The notes under the pieces are model-generated. The model was not told where the DNA came from. It searched no databases and saw only the letters and a list, made by a program, of their open reading frames with translations. This document shows positions 34,415 through 43,308 of a stretch of 64,000 bases of DNA, in pieces. The translations under genes and the position numbers were made by a program. Within the stretch, counting starts at the first letter, position 1; every line of letters starts with the position of its first letter. Source of the stretch: Micromonospora pattaloongensis (GTDB taxonomy: Bacteria; Actinomycetota; Actinomycetes; Mycobacteriales; Micromonosporaceae); the NCBI RefSeq assembly GCF_900107255.1, contig NZ_FNPH01000011.1, positions 1-64,000 on the forward strand. The letters run 5' to 3'.

Positions 34415-35137
34415 TCACAGGACGTCGCCGAGCACGGCGACGATCACCGGCACCAGGCCGGCGAGGATGAAGGCGGGCAGGAAGCACAGCCCGAGCGGCA
34501 GCACGATCAGCACACCGGCGCGGCGGGCCGCGGCCTCGGTGGCGGCGGCGCGGTCCGCGCGCAGATCGTCGGCGAGCCGGGTCAGCGCGCCCGCGAGCGC
34601 GGCACCGCTCGCCGCCGAGCGGACCGCGGCCCGGCCGAACCGCTCCCCACCGGCGACCGGGGCGAGCTGCGCCCACGCCTCCTGCGGCTCCGCGCCGAGC
34701 CGCAGTGCGCGGGCCGCCGTCGCGAGGCGCTCGCCGAGCGGGCCGCCGAGCGCCTCGGCGACCGCCGCTGCCGCCCGGTCGACGGGGGCCCCGGAGCGCA
34801 GCGCCGCGGCGAGCAGGTCGGCCGCGAGCGGCAGGTCGGCGCTCTCCCGTTGCCGGATCCGGCGGGCGGCGGCGGGTTCGAGTCGCCGCAGCAGGCGCGG
34901 CAGCGCGAACGCGGTGGCCACCCCGACGGCCACTCCCCACGCACCGCCGACCAGCAGCGCCACGGCGACGCCGGCGAGCCCCCCGACCGGCCGGGTCAGG
35001 TCACGGGCGCCGGCCGGAGCGGATCCGACGACCCGCCGCAGCCGGCGTCGGGCGGCCGCCTCGCGCATCGCCGCGGGCACGGTCAGCACGCCGGCGGCGG
35101 CCAGGAAGCAGCCGGCCGCGACCACGTGCGCCGACAT
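34415..35137 (-). CDS. tadC: TadC-like type II/IV pilus inner-membrane protein
   Basis: 240 aa. T2SF (GspF) fold: membrane segments near residues 5-22, 55-80 and 205-238. The cytoplasmic helical bundle reads ADLPLAADLLAAALRSGAPV and GPLGERLATAARALRLG. Works with TadB as the platform for the TadA ATPase. ATG 35137 overlaps the TadB stop (TGATG). Confidence 0.85.
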   Translation of the reverse strand: MSAHVVAAGCFLAAAGVLTVPAAMREAAARRRLRRVVGSAPAGARDLTRPVGGLAGVAVALLVGGAWGVAVGVATAFALPRLLRRLEPAAARRIRQRESADLPLAADLLAAALRSGAPVDRAAAAVAEALGGPLGERLATAARALRLGAEPQEAWAQLAPVAGGERFGRAAVRSAASGAALAGALTRLADDLRADRAAATEAAARRAGVLIVLPLGLCFLPAFILAGLVPVIVAVLGDVL

Positions 35138-35898
35138 CAGAAGGTTCCCGGGGCGCGGCCGAGCCGGTTCGCCCAGGCGAGTCCGGCCAGTTGCAGACCG
35201 ATCGCGCCGATCGCACACGCCGCGCCGACCGGTGTGTGCAGGAGCACCCGCAGCGGGTCCGCGCCGATGCCGTAGCCGAGGGCGATCCCGCCCACCGGCA
35301 GGGCGGCCAGCAGCCACGCCGTCGCTCGCGCCCCGGCCGCCTGCGCCGCCGCCGTGGCGACGGCCCGGTCCATCGCGCGCGCGTCCGCCTCGATCCGGTC
35401 GAGCAGGTCGGCGAGGGGCGCCCCGGTCTGCTCGGCGAGGGTGGCGGCCGCGCGCGTCAACCGGGTGAGCCGGTCGGGTCGTCCGGCGTGGATCAGCCCG
35501 GCGGGTGACGGCGCGACCGGTAGCCCGGCGCGCAGGTCGGCGGCGCGCGCGCAGAGCGCGTCGAGGCTGAGCGCGCGCCGCTGCGCGGCCGCCCGCGTCG
35601 CCCGCCGGCGCAGCAACGTCCACAGGCCCAACCCGCCGTACGCGCCGGTCGCGACCGCGGCGACCGGTCCGGCGAGCGCCGCCCCCGCCACGGCCCCGGC
35701 GAACACCGCGAGCGGAACCCCGCCCGGGACGTTGTCGTTGCGGCCGCGAAAGAGGACGTGGCGCGAACTGCGCGATCGGCGCAGGTGGGCGGCGCGCAGG
35801 ACGCCGCGGTGACGGGCCCGCGCGGTGGTGGACGGCCAGGCCGCGACGAGCGCCGCGCCGAGCAGACCGGCCACGGCGAGCCAGAGCTGACCCGTCAC
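35137..35898 (-). CDS. tadB: TadB-like type II/IV pilus inner-membrane protein
   Basis: 253 aa. N-terminal helix TGQLWLAVAGLLGAALVAAW, second membrane pair at ~65-100, T2SF cytoplasmic region (SLDALCARAADLRAGLPVAP, TLAEQTGAPLADLLDRIEAD), and C-terminal membrane pair. GTG 35898 overlaps the TadA stop (GTGA). Adjacent paralogue of TadC. Confidence 0.85.
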   Translation of the reverse strand: MTGQLWLAVAGLLGAALVAAWPSTTARARHRGVLRAAHLRRSRSSRHVLFRGRNDNVPGGVPLAVFAGAVAGAALAGPVAAVATGAYGGLGLWTLLRRRATRAAAQRRALSLDALCARAADLRAGLPVAPSPAGLIHAGRPDRLTRLTRAAATLAEQTGAPLADLLDRIEADARAMDRAVATAAAQAAGARATAWLLAALPVGGIALGYGIGADPLRVLLHTPVGAACAIGAIGLQLAGLAWANRLGRAPGTF

Positions 35899-37082
35899 GG
35901 CCGCGCCCGCAGGTCGGCGAGGATCGGCGGCAGCGGCACACCCCGCTGGCTGAGCACCTGGGCCAGCGCGGGGGCCGCCGGGCCGGGTCCGGCGTCGCGC
36001 CGCCACGCCGGAACCACCGTGACGATGCGCTCGGGTCCCGCCGGCAGCAACAGGCAGACCGCCTCCAGCAGCCGGCCGGCCGCGGTACGACGGACGTGCA
36101 GCAGCACCTGGAGCGCCGCGGCCACCTGCGCGTGCAGCGCCGCCCGGGGCAGGCCGCCGAGCAGGCCGAGCGCTTCGAGCCGGGCCGGTACGTCGGCGGG
36201 GGTGTTCGCGTGCAGCGTCCCGGCGCCGCCGTCATGGCCGGTGTTCAGCGCTCCCAGCAGATCGACGACCTCGGCGCCCCGGCACTCCCCCACGACCAGC
36301 CGATCCGGGCGCATCCGCAACGCCTGCCGGACCAGGTCGCTGAGCCCGACCGATCCGGCCCCCTCCACGTTGGCGGTGCGGGCCTGCAGGCCCACGACAT
36401 GCGGATGGGCCGGACGCAGCTCGGCCGCGTCCTCAACGAGCACGATCCGCTCGGTCGGCGGCACCAGGCCCAGCAGGGTGTTGAGCAGCGTCGTCTTGCC
36501 GGAGCCGGTGCCACCGGTGACGAGATGGGCGAGCCGGGCGGCGACGACCGCCTCGAGCAGCGGGGCGACGGCCGGTGGCACCGTGCCGTGCTCGACGAGC
36601 TCGGCGAGCGTGAAGGGGCGCTGCCGGAACGTCCGCAGCGACAGGTACGGGCCGGTGGTGGCCACCGGCGGCAGCACGGCGTGCAGCCGGGTGCCGTCCG
36701 GCAGCCGCGCGTCGGCGTACGGGCAGCCGTCGTCGAGCCGGCGGCCGCAGGCGGCGGCGAGCCGCTGCGCGAGCCGCCGCACCTGGTCGGGACCGCCGAG
36801 CGACACCGGCTCGCGGTGCAGGCCGTGCCCCCGATCGACCCAGACCTGCCCACCGTTGACGAGCAGATCGGTGACTTCGGGGTCGGCGAGCAGCGGCGAG
36901 AGCGGGCCGGCGCCGACGAGGTCGTCGTGCACCCGGCCGGCCAGACGCAGGACAGTGGTGTCGCCGAGGAGCGCGGCCGACGGTTCGGCGCGGAGCGCCG
37001 ACACGACCGTCGCGGGGGTGACGTCGGCGCCGTCGGCGGCGAAACGCTGCCGTACCCGGGTGGCCAGTTGTCGGTCGCTCAC
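35895..37082 (-). CDS. tadA: TadA/CpaF-type secretion ATPase
   Basis: 395 aa. The N-terminal helical domain has VHDDLVGAGPLSPLLADPEV and DLLVNGGQVWVDRG, typical of CpaF. RecA-like core: Walker A VTGGTGSGKTTLLNTLL (~200), Asp box IVLVEDAAELRP, and VVGECRGAEVVDLL with HDGGAGTLHAN (His box). Powers assembly of the Tad/Flp pilus. GTG 37082 overlaps the Ssd stop. Confidence 0.93.
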   Translation of the reverse strand: MSDRQLATRVRQRFAADGADVTPATVVSALRAEPSAALLGDTTVLRLAGRVHDDLVGAGPLSPLLADPEVTDLLVNGGQVWVDRGHGLHREPVSLGGPDQVRRLAQRLAAACGRRLDDGCPYADARLPDGTRLHAVLPPVATTGPYLSLRTFRQRPFTLAELVEHGTVPPAVAPLLEAVVAARLAHLVTGGTGSGKTTLLNTLLGLVPPTERIVLVEDAAELRPAHPHVVGLQARTANVEGAGSVGLSDLVRQALRMRPDRLVVGECRGAEVVDLLGALNTGHDGGAGTLHANTPADVPARLEALGLLGGLPRAALHAQVAAALQVLLHVRRTAAGRLLEAVCLLLPAGPERIVTVVPAWRRDAGPGPAAPALAQVLSQRGVPLPPILADLRARP

Positions 37083-38182
37083 GCCACGGCCCTCGGCGTC
37101 ACGCCGGCGATGTCGGCCACGATGCGCTGACACAGCGCCGCCAACGGTCCCCGCCCGCCGGCCGTCGGCGCCTCGCCGCGCTCCATGCCCCGCGACAGCC
37201 CCGGCTCCGGACGCAGCGTTCCCACCAGCGGCAGGTCCAGCGCCCGCGCCACCTCCCGCGCCTTGAGCCGTCCCGGCGCCGGGCCGCGCACGACCACCGA
37301 GAGCTCGGCGCAGTGCGGCGCGACCGCGGCGATGACCCGGGCCGCGGCGGCGGTGGCGCGCAGCTCGGCGGGGACCACGACGAAGACGTGATCCGTCGCC
37401 TGCAACGCGACCACCGCCGCGTCGTCGAGGTGCCGCGGCAGATCGACCACGACCAGGTCGCGGCCGCGTCGGCCGGCGTCCATCGTCGCCGCCATCGCCT
37501 CGACCGGGACCTCCAGCAGATCGCCCCGGTCCCACGACAACACCACGAGATCCCCGCGGCTCGGCAGCGCCCGCACCAGCGCGGGCGGGTCCACCCGGCC
37601 GTCGGTCTCGGTCAGCCCCGGCCAGCGCAGCCCGTCGAGCTGCTCCCAGCCGAGCACGAGGTCGAGCCCGCCGCCGAGCGGGTCGGCGTCGACGAGCAGG
37701 GTGCGCAGGCCGGCCCGCGTACCGGTGACCGCGAGCGCACCGGCGAGCACGCTGGCGCCCGCGCCGCCGCGCCCGCCGACCACCCCGATGACCCGGGCGG
37801 CGGTCGCGGTGGTGGAGCCGGGCGCCCGCTCCGCGAAGCGGTCCACCAGCCACGGCTCGGCGGCGGGCAGCAACGCGACGTGTTCGGCGCCGAGCAGCTC
37901 GGCCTGGTGCCACGGCTTGTCGTCGCCGTCCGATCGGCCGACCAGGACGACGCGTGGGCGGCGCGGCAGCCGCGCCCGCAGGCATGCCTGCGCCTGGTCG
38001 ACACCGACGAAGACGAGCGGCGCGGCCGCGTAGCGGGACCGCGCGGCCGCCGGGTCGGGCGCCACGTCGAGCTCGGTGCCGCCGGCGGCGGCCAGCCGGA
38101 GCAGGTCGTCGAGCAACTCGGCGTCGCCGGTCACCACGAGTGGCAGTCGGGCGCCGGCACGGAGGGAGGTACGGGGTGGCAT
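37079..38182 (-). CDS. ssd: CpaE/Ssd-like MinD-family ATPase homologue
   Basis: 367 aa. The receiver-like N-terminus (LPLVVTGDAELLDDLLRLAA) precedes a MinD/ParA-type domain: VIGVVGGRGGAGASVLAGAL (~145), LLVDADPLGGGLDLVLG, LVVVDLPRHL. The P-loop has Ala where the catalytic Lys should be (GGAGAS), so ATPase activity is doubtful. The equivalent in M. tuberculosis, Rv3660c (Ssd), affects septum placement; in Tad systems CpaE localises the pilus. ATG 38182 has GGAGG 6 nt upstream. First gene of the seven-gene Tad operon. Confidence 0.85.
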   Translation of the reverse strand: MPPRTSLRAGARLPLVVTGDAELLDDLLRLAAAGGTELDVAPDPAAARSRYAAAPLVFVGVDQAQACLRARLPRRPRVVLVGRSDGDDKPWHQAELLGAEHVALLPAAEPWLVDRFAERAPGSTTATAARVIGVVGGRGGAGASVLAGALAVTGTRAGLRTLLVDADPLGGGLDLVLGWEQLDGLRWPGLTETDGRVDPPALVRALPSRGDLVVLSWDRGDLLEVPVEAMAATMDAGRRGRDLVVVDLPRHLDDAAVVALQATDHVFVVVPAELRATAAAARVIAAVAPHCAELSVVVRGPAPGRLKAREVARALDLPLVGTLRPEPGLSRGMERGEAPTAGGRGPLAALCQRIVADIAGVTPRAVA

Positions 38183-38391
38183 CGCGGCCTCCAGCGGTGG
38201 GTGCGAGGGGTACCCGCACACCGTGGCGGAGCGGATGCGGCGCGCCAATGCCCTGTGGGCACACCTGTGGATAACTGATCCGCCTGTGGATAACTCCCGC
38301 CGACGCTGTGGATCTGCTATCCCGCACTGGCGTGACGCGCATCGCCGGAAAGTGATTTGAAATCGCCCCGACCACCCGCTGGGATGACGTC

Positions 38392-39576
38392 ATGACCATC
38401 CGTCGCATCAGCTCCGAGGAACGTCTCACCGCCAGCTTCCCGCTCCTGGGCTACGCCTTCGAACACTCGCCCGGGACGGCGGACCGGGTCGAGGAGCTGC
38501 GCGGCTACCTGCCGTACAACGAGGGGAACGTGACGCTGGCCGCGGAGGAGAACGGCACCGCCGTCGCCGTCGCCTCGGCGATCCCGATGCGGCAGAACAT
38601 CCGCGGCGCCGTCGTCCCGATGGCGGGGATCGCCGGCGTCGCCACCCACCCGCTCGCCCGTCGGCAGGGACACGTCCGTCGGGTGCTGACCCGGTTGCTC
38701 GGGGAGATGCGCGACGAGGGCTTCGTCGCCACCGCGCTCTACCCGTTCCGGCCGTCGTTCTACGAACGCTTCGGCTACGTGGGGTTCCCGATGCCGCGCA
38801 CCGTCACGGTCGCGCCCGCCGACCTGGCATCCTTTCTCCGGCTCGACCTGCCCGGTGAGATCACGTGGCAGCGGATCAAGGACGGGTACGACTCCTACCG
38901 CGCTTTCACCCAGCGGTTCCTGGCCGAGCGGCACGGCTTCGCGGTCTTTCCCGACTTCCGGGCCGCGCGGCAGCGCGACAGGAACGAGGAATGGCTGATC
39001 ACGGCGGTGGTCGACGGCGAGACGGTCGCCGCCGTCCCGTACCGGATCAGCGGACACGCGCAGGACCTGGTCGCGGGCGACCTGCTGGCGACCGACCCGG
39101 TCGCGCGGGCGCTGGTGCTGCAGTTCTTCGCCCGCCACGTCGACCAGGTCGAACGGATCACCATGACCGTCGCCGCCGACGAGAACCCCGAGCTGTGGGG
39201 AACGGACCTGGCTGCGCACACGGAAGCGAAAATCCACTTCCCCGGCTCGTCCGCGCCGATGGCCCGGATCCTGTCGATGCCGGCGCTGACCGGCATCGAT
39301 GCCGGGCCCGGACGGCTGACCGTCGAGGTCGTCGACGACCCGTTCATCGCCGGGTCGTACCTGCTGGACGGTGAGAGCGGGCGGCTGGAGGTGACGCCGA
39401 CCGATTCGCCGGCGACGGCGACGCTGACGGCGGCCGGGATCTCCGCCCTGGTCTACGGCGTGCTCGACCCGGTCGAGGTGGTGCTCCGCGGCTTCGGCGC
39501 GATCCCCGACGCCGCCGCCGCAACGCTGCGGAGCCTCTTCCCCCGGCGGACGCCGAACCTGTTCGCGGCGTTCTGA
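38392..39576 (+). CDS. Eis-like GNAT N-acetyltransferase with SCP2-like C-terminus
   Basis: 394 aa, the usual Eis length. N-terminal GNAT with the acetyl-CoA loop IAGVATHPLARRQGHVRRVL (~85) and YERFGYVGFPMP; a second degenerate GNAT in the middle; C-terminal sterol-carrier-like domain (LEVTPTDSPATATLTA) ending in Phe, whose carboxylate is the general base in Eis. Mycobacterial Eis acetylates aminoglycosides; here the substrate is unknown. Divergent from ssd. Confidence 0.88.
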   Translation: MTIRRISSEERLTASFPLLGYAFEHSPGTADRVEELRGYLPYNEGNVTLAAEENGTAVAVASAIPMRQNIRGAVVPMAGIAGVATHPLARRQGHVRRVLTRLLGEMRDEGFVATALYPFRPSFYERFGYVGFPMPRTVTVAPADLASFLRLDLPGEITWQRIKDGYDSYRAFTQRFLAERHGFAVFPDFRAARQRDRNEEWLITAVVDGETVAAVPYRISGHAQDLVAGDLLATDPVARALVLQFFARHVDQVERITMTVAADENPELWGTDLAAHTEAKIHFPGSSAPMARILSMPALTGIDAGPGRLTVEVVDDPFIAGSYLLDGESGRLEVTPTDSPATATLTAAGISALVYGVLDPVEVVLRGFGAIPDAAAATLRSLFPRRTPNLFAAF

Positions 39577-40282
39577 CCCCCAACCGCGGCCCTGCGCAGC
39601 GCGTCAAACGTTCGCCGAGCCGGCCTTGGGTGCTCCCCGCGAGTGCCGGCTAAACGATCTAGAGTCACTGACGCATGAGCATTGGTCGATCACGAGTTGA
39701 CCGTGCCGGGGAGATCCTCACCAGGTCGGTGGATCGTCCACTCCCCGTACGCGCGGCCCTCCGCGCACGACCTCTCCAGCTCGGCGCGGGCGCTCCGCTC
39801 GTCGGGCTGCTCGGCCCGCTGTGTCGGCGAGGCTGCCGGGCTGTTGACCAGCACATTCCGGACGCCCGACAAGATCCACCCCCCGGCCGACCGCCGTCGC
39901 CCGTTCGTTGACCGGGTCAGACTGATTGACCCACGGCAACCACCAGGCTGGCTGATCTACGGAGTTCGCCCGGCTTCGGCATCCTCTGGCAGGGTTGGGC
40001 TCTCGTCACGGAGGAGCGTCACCGCGACCTGGAGAGACGAGAGCACCATGACCACCGCCGCATACACCGGCCGCCAGCGACACGACCTATCTCGCTGCCG
40101 CTGGCCAGACAGCCTGCCGACGTCGGCGAGTTGAGCCACGGGCTCGCTCCATCCGGGACCACTGTCCACCGCCACCACCCTTAAACGACACGAGCGGCAC
40201 CGGTGTCGGTGGTCAAAGAAAAATGCCTCCGGCCTGGAAAGGTTCCCGGAGTAACACCCGCATCAATTGAGAGGCACAACGA
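39577..40282. other. 700-nt stretch with only one possible small gene
   Basis: Apart from the weak minus-strand ORF at 39690-39872 I see no supported coding sequence, RNA or repeat. Plus-strand frames have low third-position GC. Confidence 0.4.
39690..39872 (-). CDS. Possible small hypothetical protein or gene fragment
   Basis: 60 codons from TTG with high third-position GC and a natural composition (NVLVNSPAASPTQRAEQPDE, YGEWTIHRPGEDLPGTVNS). The overlapping frame just upstream (39718-39939) also looks partly coding, so a frameshifted gene is possible. No family recognised. Confidence 0.35.
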   Translation of the reverse strand: MSGVRNVLVNSPAASPTQRAEQPDERSARAELERSCAEGRAYGEWTIHRPGEDLPGTVNS

Positions 40283-40777
40283 ATGTCGCAGCAGACCCCG
40301 ACCCCTCCGCCGGGGATCCCGACCCCTCCGCCGGGGTACGCTCCCGCGCCCCCGCCGAAGAAGGGCATGTCGAAGGGGTTGAAGATCTTCCTGATCCTCG
40401 CCATCACGTCGCTCGTCCTGTGTGGTGGCGGGTTCGTTGCCTGCACCGCGCTGGTTGGCAAGGCCGCCAGCGACATCAGCAAGGAGCAGGAAGCGAAGGT
40501 GGGCCACGTCAAGCTGACCTCGTGCAAGGCCGAATCGGCGGGCAACGAGATCTTCCCGACGGTGAAGTTCGATCTGGAAGTGAACAACTCCAGCAAGAGC
40601 CAGAACACCTACCTCATCGATGTGTTCATCCTGAACGAGAAGGGTGACCGGATCGCCAACACGACGGAGATCATTTCCGACGTTCGGCCGGGGCAGAAGG
40701 CGACCGAGCAAGGCATGGCACCGCTGAGCCAGAAGGTGTCCGGCAAGATCGAGTGCAAGATCGACAAGGTTTCCTGA
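40283..40777 (+). CDS. Membrane-anchored extracellular protein, proline-rich N-terminus
   Basis: 164 aa. Cytoplasmic proline-rich repeat (TPTPPPGIPTPPPGYAPAPP), basic KKGMSKGLK, membrane helix IFLILAITSLVLCGGGFVAC (~34-53), then an extracellular beta-sandwich-like domain with two Cys. FDLEVNNSSKSQNTYLIDVF and SDVRPGQKATE suggest an FxLYD/DUF4352-type fold. ATG 40283 follows GAGAGG by 7 nt. A good intrinsic terminator follows, so it is a single-gene unit. Function unknown. Confidence 0.75.
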   Translation: MSQQTPTPPPGIPTPPPGYAPAPPPKKGMSKGLKIFLILAITSLVLCGGGFVACTALVGKAASDISKEQEAKVGHVKLTSCKAESAGNEIFPTVKFDLEVNNSSKSQNTYLIDVFILNEKGDRIANTTEIISDVRPGQKATEQGMAPLSQKVSGKIECKIDKVS

Positions 40778-40787
40778 CAAAGACGAG

Positions 40788-40840
40788 AGCCCCGGCGGGA
40801 CCTTGGAGTGGTCACCCGCCGGGGCTTTCTCATTTTCTTT
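40788..40840 (+). terminator. Intrinsic terminator
   Basis: AGCCCCGGCGGG (40788-40799) pairs with CCCGCCGGGGCT (40815-40826), 12 bp, followed by TTCTCATTTTCTTT. Confidence 0.9.
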
Positions 40841-40863
40841 GGCGTTGAGGAGCCGGAACGAAC

Positions 40864-41022
40864 CACGTCGCCAAGTGCTACCAGCTACTGTCGATGATCC
40901 TCCGCACGGCCGTTCAGGCGCGGTTGATCGGCAGCAACCCGGCTGACGGTGTGAAGCTGCCACGGGACCGATCGCGGGACGTCAAGCCGGTCACAATCGT
41001 CGCCGGAAAGCGTCCTCGATAG
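40864..41022 (+). pseudogene. Internal fragment of a tyrosine-recombinase integrase
   Basis: The frame reads HVAKCYQLLSMILRTAVQAR then LIGSNPADGVKLPRDRS before TAG at 41020. This is the SAM-like core-binding domain of phage integrases (x-VAK-x-Y-x-LL ... NP). Neither the N-terminal arm-binding part nor the catalytic domain is present. It marks a third place where an integrative element has decayed. Confidence 0.75.
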
Positions 41023-41074
41023 GACGAGGTGCGCTCTGACCTGCGTGGGAGCGCTTGCCCGGAAATAGCGACGA

Positions 41075-41136
41075 CCCCCGCCGGGGGGAGGCGGGGGCCG
41101 TCTGGGGTTCGGCTCCGGGGGGGTCGAGCCGAACCC
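41075..41136 (+). terminator. Two adjacent GC-rich hairpins
   Basis: CCCCCGC (41075-41081) pairs with GCGGGGG (41091-41097). GGGTTCGGCTC (41105-41115) pairs with GAGCCGAACCC (41126-41136), an 11-bp perfect stem. No T-run. Probably the terminator of the vanished gene to the left, or a repeat element. Confidence 0.5.
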
Positions 41137-41385
41137 ACTCAGCGGTCACGGGGGGTGCAACCGCCGAGAGCGTGCAAACCTACCGGGCACGGAGATGAAA
41201 CCGTGTCGCAACCAAGCATGCCTGAGTCGACCCGTGCGCGTCGAGTGGCGTTTGCCCCAACTCGCATGTCGCGTCGATGCGGCGGCGGTCCGACAAGCCG
41301 TTTCGTTGGCCGGCGGAGCGGGATCCGGCGGCGCGCCGGAGGGGCGCCGTGGGCCCACGTAGCCGCCGACGATAGACCATCCGGC

Positions 41386-41399
41386 TAGACTGGCCCGCC
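41386..41399 (+). promoter_or_regulatory. -10 box of a leaderless promoter (HAD gene)
   Basis: TAGACT at 41386-41391, 8 nt, GTG at 41400. Confidence 0.5.
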
Positions 41400-42200
41400 G
41401 TGGGCCGAAGCGCCGCGTTTTTCGATCTCGACAAGACCGTCATCGCCAAGTCGAGCGCCTTGGCGTTCGGCCGGCCGTTCTACCGGGACGGCCTGATCAC
41501 GCGACGGGACGTGGTCAAGTCGGCGTACGCCCAGTTGATGTTCCGGCTCGGCGGCACCGATGAGCAGACCATGGCCCGCACCCGGGACTACCTGGCGGCG
41601 CTCTGCAAGGGCTGGCCGGTGGAGCAGGTCCGTCAGATCGTCGCGGAGACGTTGCACGAGCTGATCAACCCCTACGTGTACGCCGAGGCGGCCGCGCTGA
41701 TCGAGGAGCACCAGGCGGCCGGGCGGGACGTCGTGCTCGTCTCGGCCTCCGGCGACGAGATGGTGCGGCCGATCGGCGAGCTGCTCGGCGTCAGCGACGT
41801 GATCGCCACCCGGATGGCGATCGAGGATGGGCGCTACAGCGGCGAGGTCGAGTTCTACGCGGCGGGGCCGAGCAAGGTCGACGCGGTGGGCGAGCTGGCC
41901 AAGGAGCGCGGCTACGACCTGGCCGACTGCTACGCGTACTCCGATTCGGTCACGGATGTGCCGCTGCTGGAGTGCGTGGGTCATCCCACCGCGGTCAATC
42001 CCGACCGGGCGCTGCGGAAGCTGGCCACCGAGAACGCCTGGCCCGTGCTGGAGTTCCGGCACCCGGTGCCGCTCGGCCGCCGCCTGCGCGATCGCCCGGC
42101 GGTGCCGGTGGCCGCGGCGGCGCTCGGCGTCGGGGTGGGCGTGGCGATCGGCATCGCCTGGTACGGGCGGCACCGTCGCGCCCGCACCGCCCCGGCGTGA
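41400..42200 (+). CDS. HAD-IB phosphatase (SerB-like) with C-terminal membrane helix
   Basis: 266 aa. Motif I AAFFDLDKTVI (nucleophile first Asp), motif II VVLVSASGDEMV, and motif III/IV AYSDSVTDVPLL. The IB cap region lies between I and II (ITRRDVVKSAYAQLMFRLGG). A C-terminal helix AAAALGVGVGVAIGIAWYG suggests membrane attachment. Relatives dephosphorylate phosphoserine, or lysophosphatidic acid in CicA/PlsC fusions; the substrate is unclear. The equivalent position in M. tuberculosis is Rv3661. Confidence 0.88.
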   Translation: MGRSAAFFDLDKTVIAKSSALAFGRPFYRDGLITRRDVVKSAYAQLMFRLGGTDEQTMARTRDYLAALCKGWPVEQVRQIVAETLHELINPYVYAEAAALIEEHQAAGRDVVLVSASGDEMVRPIGELLGVSDVIATRMAIEDGRYSGEVEFYAAGPSKVDAVGELAKERGYDLADCYAYSDSVTDVPLLECVGHPTAVNPDRALRKLATENAWPVLEFRHPVPLGRRLRDRPAVPVAAAALGVGVGVAIGIAWYGRHRRARTAPA

Positions 42201-42244
42201 CCCTCCCCCGGCATGACCCACCCCCGGCCGGGTGACCTCAAAAG

Positions 42245-42256
42245 CCACATGTGGCC
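42245..42256. promoter_or_regulatory. 12-bp perfect palindrome
   Basis: GCCACATGTGGC, followed 9 nt later by a half-copy GCCACA. It could be a regulator site, but it lies after one gene and well before none, so its role is unclear. Confidence 0.3.
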
Positions 42257-42463
42257 GCAGTAGCCACAAAGTCCGCGAACCCTCTGGTGCTCCAGATCAC
42301 ACCGGCGTAGAAAGAGTGGTGCGGACCCCGGCAAAACGGGCTCCGTGCACGGCCACCGGGCACCCACGCGCGACCAGCCACGGCAGGCACGTTGCGGCGG
42401 CACCGCAAGGGCCGTTGACAACGACATCAGGTGCACGCCTGGTAACCCGGACGGACGTGCGAC

Positions 42464-42491
42464 GACGGCGCCCCCTTCGTGGGGCGCCGTC
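42464..42491. terminator. Bidirectional terminator hairpin
   Basis: GACGGCGCCCC / GGGGCGCCGTC, 11-bp perfect stem, loop CTTCGT, between the convergent HAD and Fic-like genes. Confidence 0.7.
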
Positions 42492-42561
42492 CATCTGCGC
42501 GCACCGCTCCCCGCGCTCACACCGCGCCGCCTAGCGCCACGGCGGCGCGTGAACGCGGGCG

Positions 42562-43308
42562 TCAGGCGTTGGCGAGGATCTCGTCGCCGACGGCGGTGAG
42601 CTGCTCGGCCCCCACCTCGACCGCCGCCATGTAGTGCCGCAGCCACGACCGCACGCCGTCGGGCGTGCCGGTGGCGTAGGCGCCGGCGGCGCCGAGGTAC
42701 TCCGGTTCGCGTTCCCGGTGCCCCACGTCGGCGGCGACCAGACCACGCGGGTCGAAGCCGGTCGAGAGCAGCGTGAGCCGCGCTGCCGCCCTGGCCACCA
42801 GGCCGGAGGGCCCGGCGAACGGACGCAGCGCGAGCAGCTCGCCGTGCACCACGGCGGCCAGCACCAGCGGGGTGACCGCGGTGCCGCCGGCGATCAGCGT
42901 CGCCAGCCCGTCGATCCGCGCGGTGACCCCGACGTCCGAGCTCGGGCGGCCCAGCGCGCTGTCCGGCACGACGCCCCGGGCGGCGAGCACGTGCAGCTTG
43001 GCCAGCACCTGGCGCGGCGCCCGCGGCCACAGCTCGACGAAGTTGGGCAGCGCGCCGGCGATCCGCAGCGCGCCCTGCATGACCGGGTCGGTGACGGTCC
43101 CGGCGCGGACCTCCTCGCGCTCGTGGGCGTACCCCTCCAGCGCGGCACTGGCCACCGCGGACCGCAGGCTCAACTCGGCCGCGACCTGGCCGCCGTGCCG
43201 GCGCAGCGCGCGGTGCCGCAGCGCCTGGTCGACCCGTTCGCGCGCGCGGTCCACCGCCGGCGCGATGTCGGTGAGGGCCAGCAGCGGGGCGAGCGGATCG
43301 GTGGTCAC
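42562..43308 (-). CDS. Fic-like (Fido-fold) protein with degenerate active site
   Basis: 248 aa, all-helical. Near residue 50 SAVASAALEGYAHEREEVRA recalls the Fic inhibitory-helix region (S/T-x-x-x-E-G). AAVVHGELLALRPFAGPSGLVARAAARL aligns with the Fic motif HPFxDGNGRxxR, but His is Arg, and Asp-Gly-Asn-Gly-Arg reads as GPSG, so AMP transfer is unlikely. Similar proteins near acs and ssd in other actinobacteria have been labelled 'oxidoreductase' without basis (recalled). GTG 43308 follows TAGCGT by 6 nt. Function unknown. Confidence 0.65.
   Translation of the reverse strand: MTTDPLAPLLALTDIAPAVDRARERVDQALRHRALRRHGGQVAAELSLRSAVASAALEGYAHEREEVRAGTVTDPVMQGALRIAGALPNFVELWPRAPRQVLAKLHVLAARGVVPDSALGRPSSDVGVTARIDGLATLIAGGTAVTPLVLAAVVHGELLALRPFAGPSGLVARAAARLTLLSTGFDPRGLVAADVGHREREPEYLGAAGAYATGTPDGVRSWLRHYMAAVEVGAEQLTAVGDEILANA

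Larger units (their letters stand above)
42201..42561. other. Convergent intergenic region
   Basis: Holds the palindrome GCCACATGTGGC at 42245-42256 and a strong hairpin at 42464-42491. No gene supported. Confidence 0.5.
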
